From: Physcousia sp045220575
GTDB taxonomy: Bacteria > Bacteroidota > Bacteroidia > Bacteroidales > Bacteroidaceae
DNA length: 64,000 nucleotides
NCBI GenBank assembly: GCA_045220575.1
Contig: JBGUVX010000005.1
Coordinates: 21,091 to 85,090, forward strand
Direction: 5' to 3'
In this document: positions 62,734 to 64,000 of the stretch, in pieces
Position numbering within the stretch: the first letter of the stretch is position 1
How the letters are laid out: the number at the start of each line of letters is the position of its first letter
Notes under the pieces: model-generated
Database searches by the model: none
Told to the model about the DNA's origin: nothing
What the model saw: only the letters and a program-made list of their open reading frames with translations
Position numbers and translations under genes: made by a program

Positions 62734-63146
62734 GGAAGACAAAAACCAGAATAACCCTTTTTGATGGTTGTAGCTCCTGCTGAGCTCTCGTGCCGAGTGC
62801 TATGCCTTTGTCTTTAAGAGCGAGCTCTTACGCCCAAGTCATAACTCTCATCACATAACTCCGTTATTACAACCATCAAAAAGCAAAAACATCGGCTTTC
62901 CAAGCCTAAAAAACAATTTCAACCTTGTCAACTGTTTTCTATGTTATTACAAAAGAATAACAGTTTTTTAGGTTCGTAGAACCGCGGTCTTTGCTCACGA
63001 GGTATGTGATGGCTTTGTAAAAGACAAAGATGAGAGGTGGATATTTTTGTCTGGGAGCTTGCTCACAAGGAAAAATATATGCCTTGCATCTAGAAAGGAC
63101 GTTAGTCCGATACATACTGAAGTGAGGATTTTTATGGTTTTTGTTA
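62734..63146. repeat. Modular dispersed repeat, copy C
   Basis: Same orientation as copy B. CTTTTTGATGGTTGTA (62757-62772) pairs with TACAACCATCAAAAAG (62868-62883). The internal hairpin is AAGAGC-ga-GCTCTT (62816-62829), against AAGAAC-ga-GTTCTT in B: a compensated pair. The GGCTT-tcc-AAGCC and GGTTC-gta-GAACC hairpins are in the opposite order and orientation to B. The right module again has AGACAAA / TTTGTCT, GAGC-tt-GCTC and GGAC-gtta-GTCC. Confidence 0.8.
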
Positions 63147-63189
63147 AGCCAAACACAGGGTCTTGCAGGTGAACCGTATTTATAGGCTG

Positions 63190-63370
63190 AGGCATAGCGT
63201 TGTCTGGCAGGGGGTGGGCTGACGTTACGGCGGAGGAATAGTGTCGCTGGGGCGGAGGCATAGTGTTCCTACGCTTGACACACAGCTGTGTGACAAGGGA
63301 AGGATTAGTATGGCATCAAGCCACGCGATAGTAATGCGTGTGCCATAGGGATAGTATCGCGCCGCCCCAC
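63190..63370. repeat. Cluster of small palindromic units (REP-like)
   Basis: Repeated degenerate units around ATAGTRTT ('GGCGGAGGAATAGTGT', 'GGCGGAGGCATAGTGTTCCT', 'GCGATAGTAATGCG', 'GGGATAGTATCGCG') surround a 24-bp palindrome (63274-63297) of the family seen at 9546 and 9613. No gene is visible between 63147 and 63492. Confidence 0.65.
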
Positions 63371-63492
63371 CCGACAGGTCGCGTGCGTCCAAACGACGCT
63401 TCGCTGTCAGTACAGGCTGGTTTGGAGTTGGAGGTGTTTATCCGTTCTGCTTTGAGTTGAAGTACAGTCGGACTATTTCTATCTTACTATTG

Positions 63493-63897
63493 TCATAACG
63501 ATAGAATATTCGACAACGGGGATGTGTAGAATCGTTGCTTAAAGAAGGCATCTACTTGTTCTTGGGGAATGGCGAACTCTTCTTCCTCGTCAGCTTCGCT
63601 CAGCAGCTTTTCCAAATCCTCCTTTGTTTCAGGCTCTTTGTCGTTGAGCATGTGAAGGACAAAATAGTTGTGTTTGGCCAGTTCGGGCCAGATTTCAGGT
63701 GGATAAGCCTTCTCGCAAAAGGCCTTGGATTCGGCATATTGTTCGGCAAATGTCTTACCATTAGGGAAACAGAAGGAATACAAACGCTCCAACTTCTCAG
63801 TATTCTGTTCATTCCTGACAGAATCGACAATGCTCGTACGCATTGCATCTATCATTGCTCCAGTATAGTATGCAGTTGCAGGTTCCTTGGTTTCCAT
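63493..63897 (-). CDS. Hypothetical cytosolic protein (134 aa)
   Basis: Starts 'METKEPATAYYTGAMIDAM' and continues with 'RLYSFCFPNGKTFAEQYAES' and 'YPPEIWPELAKHNYFVLHML'. An acidic stretch ('EADEEEEFAIPQEQ') precedes a short C-terminus. It is predicted mostly helical, with no signal peptide, membrane segment or catalytic motif that I recognise. An exact-consensus promoter lies upstream, so expression is likely. No co-directional partner follows within the window. Possible roles (antitoxin, phage-derived or regulatory protein) cannot be separated from sequence alone. Confidence 0.7.
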   Translation of the reverse strand: METKEPATAYYTGAMIDAMRTSIVDSVRNEQNTEKLERLYSFCFPNGKTFAEQYAESKAFCEKAYPPEIWPELAKHNYFVLHMLNDKEPETKEDLEKLLSEADEEEEFAIPQEQVDAFFKQRFYTSPLSNILSL

Positions 63898-63917
63898 TTT
63901 ATTTGTCTTAATTGCTG

Positions 63918-63948
63918 CAAAGTTATGAAATAAAACGGTACGAACAAA
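63918..63948 (-). promoter_or_regulatory. Promoter of the 134-aa gene
   Basis: Minus strand TTTG (63948-63945), exactly 19 bp, TAACTTTG (63925-63918); about 20 nt to the ATG. Confidence 0.85.
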
Positions 63949-63963
63949 ATAATCGACAAAGAA

Positions 63964-63990
63964 ATCGCGGCCTCTGGATGAAGCCGCGAT
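63964..63990 (-). terminator. Terminator of a gene lying to the right of the window
   Basis: ATCGCGGC with GCCGCGAT around an 11-nt loop; on the minus strand it is followed by TTTCTTTG. Confidence 0.6.
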
Positions 63991-64000
63991 ATTGTAATAT

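Overview
The window looks like a chromosomal segment of a gut-type Bacteroidales bacterium, most likely Prevotella or a close relative. The evidence is repeated promoters of the Bacteroidetes form TTTG-N19/20-TANNTTTG, a hybrid two-component (HTCS) regulator among glycoside hydrolases, large secreted proteins with a C-terminal sorting-like tail ending in 'GKKVxVK', Bacteroidetes-restricted families (DUF2795, DUF4954, DUF6057, bacterial GH3-like), and a tRNA-Met with encoded CCA. The species assignment is inference.

Bases 1-9550 form a plant/hemicellulose glycan locus on the + strand: the end of a GH43-type enzyme, an HTCS sensor-regulator, a double GH43-CBM6 protein and a GH27 alpha-galactosidase. 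Bases 9546-13100 hold palindromic repeats, a DUF2795 protein, a cobalamin adenosyltransferase with an upstream small protein, and a DUF4954 protein. Bases 13.2-23.9 kb hold three very large secreted proteins: two paralogues with discoidin-like domains and an M60-type (mucin-active family) metallopeptidase. They are followed by rubredoxin, a NUDIX hydrolase and a GH84 beta-N-acetylglucosaminidase. Bases 26.8-33.5 kb hold a membrane protein plus c-heme/beta-propeller lipoprotein pair and amino-sugar genes (nagB, nagA, glmM). The GH84 enzyme, M60 peptidase and nag genes together suggest host-glycoprotein GlcNAc use. Bases 33.6-52.3 kb hold GH51, greA-HIT-manC, GH2, malQ, tRNA-Met, an LptF/G-type permease, ribBA, an aminotransferase, a GH3-like protein, an Ig-like lipoprotein and a DUF3108 protein.

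Bases 52.3-63.2 kb are an accessory region marked by three copies (A, B, C) of a hairpin-rich modular repeat. Between them lie a 1063-aa secreted protein with a 57-aa acidic partner, a HipB/HipA module, and two AAA ATPases of the AAA_14/DUF4143 kind.

The most unusual signal is a layer of degenerate 7- and 8-bp tandem repeats at gene boundaries. In several places they supply coding sequence: the signal peptide of the GH27 enzyme, the lipoprotein signal of the 49.4-kb gene, and the start codon of the GH3-like gene. At 51.5 kb an octanucleotide array of four units throws the ATG and signal peptide of the DUF3108 gene out of frame with its body, whereas five (or two) units would restore it. This is a candidate phase-variable switch. 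Elsewhere the arrays are arranged as inverted pairs around AT-rich palindromes.
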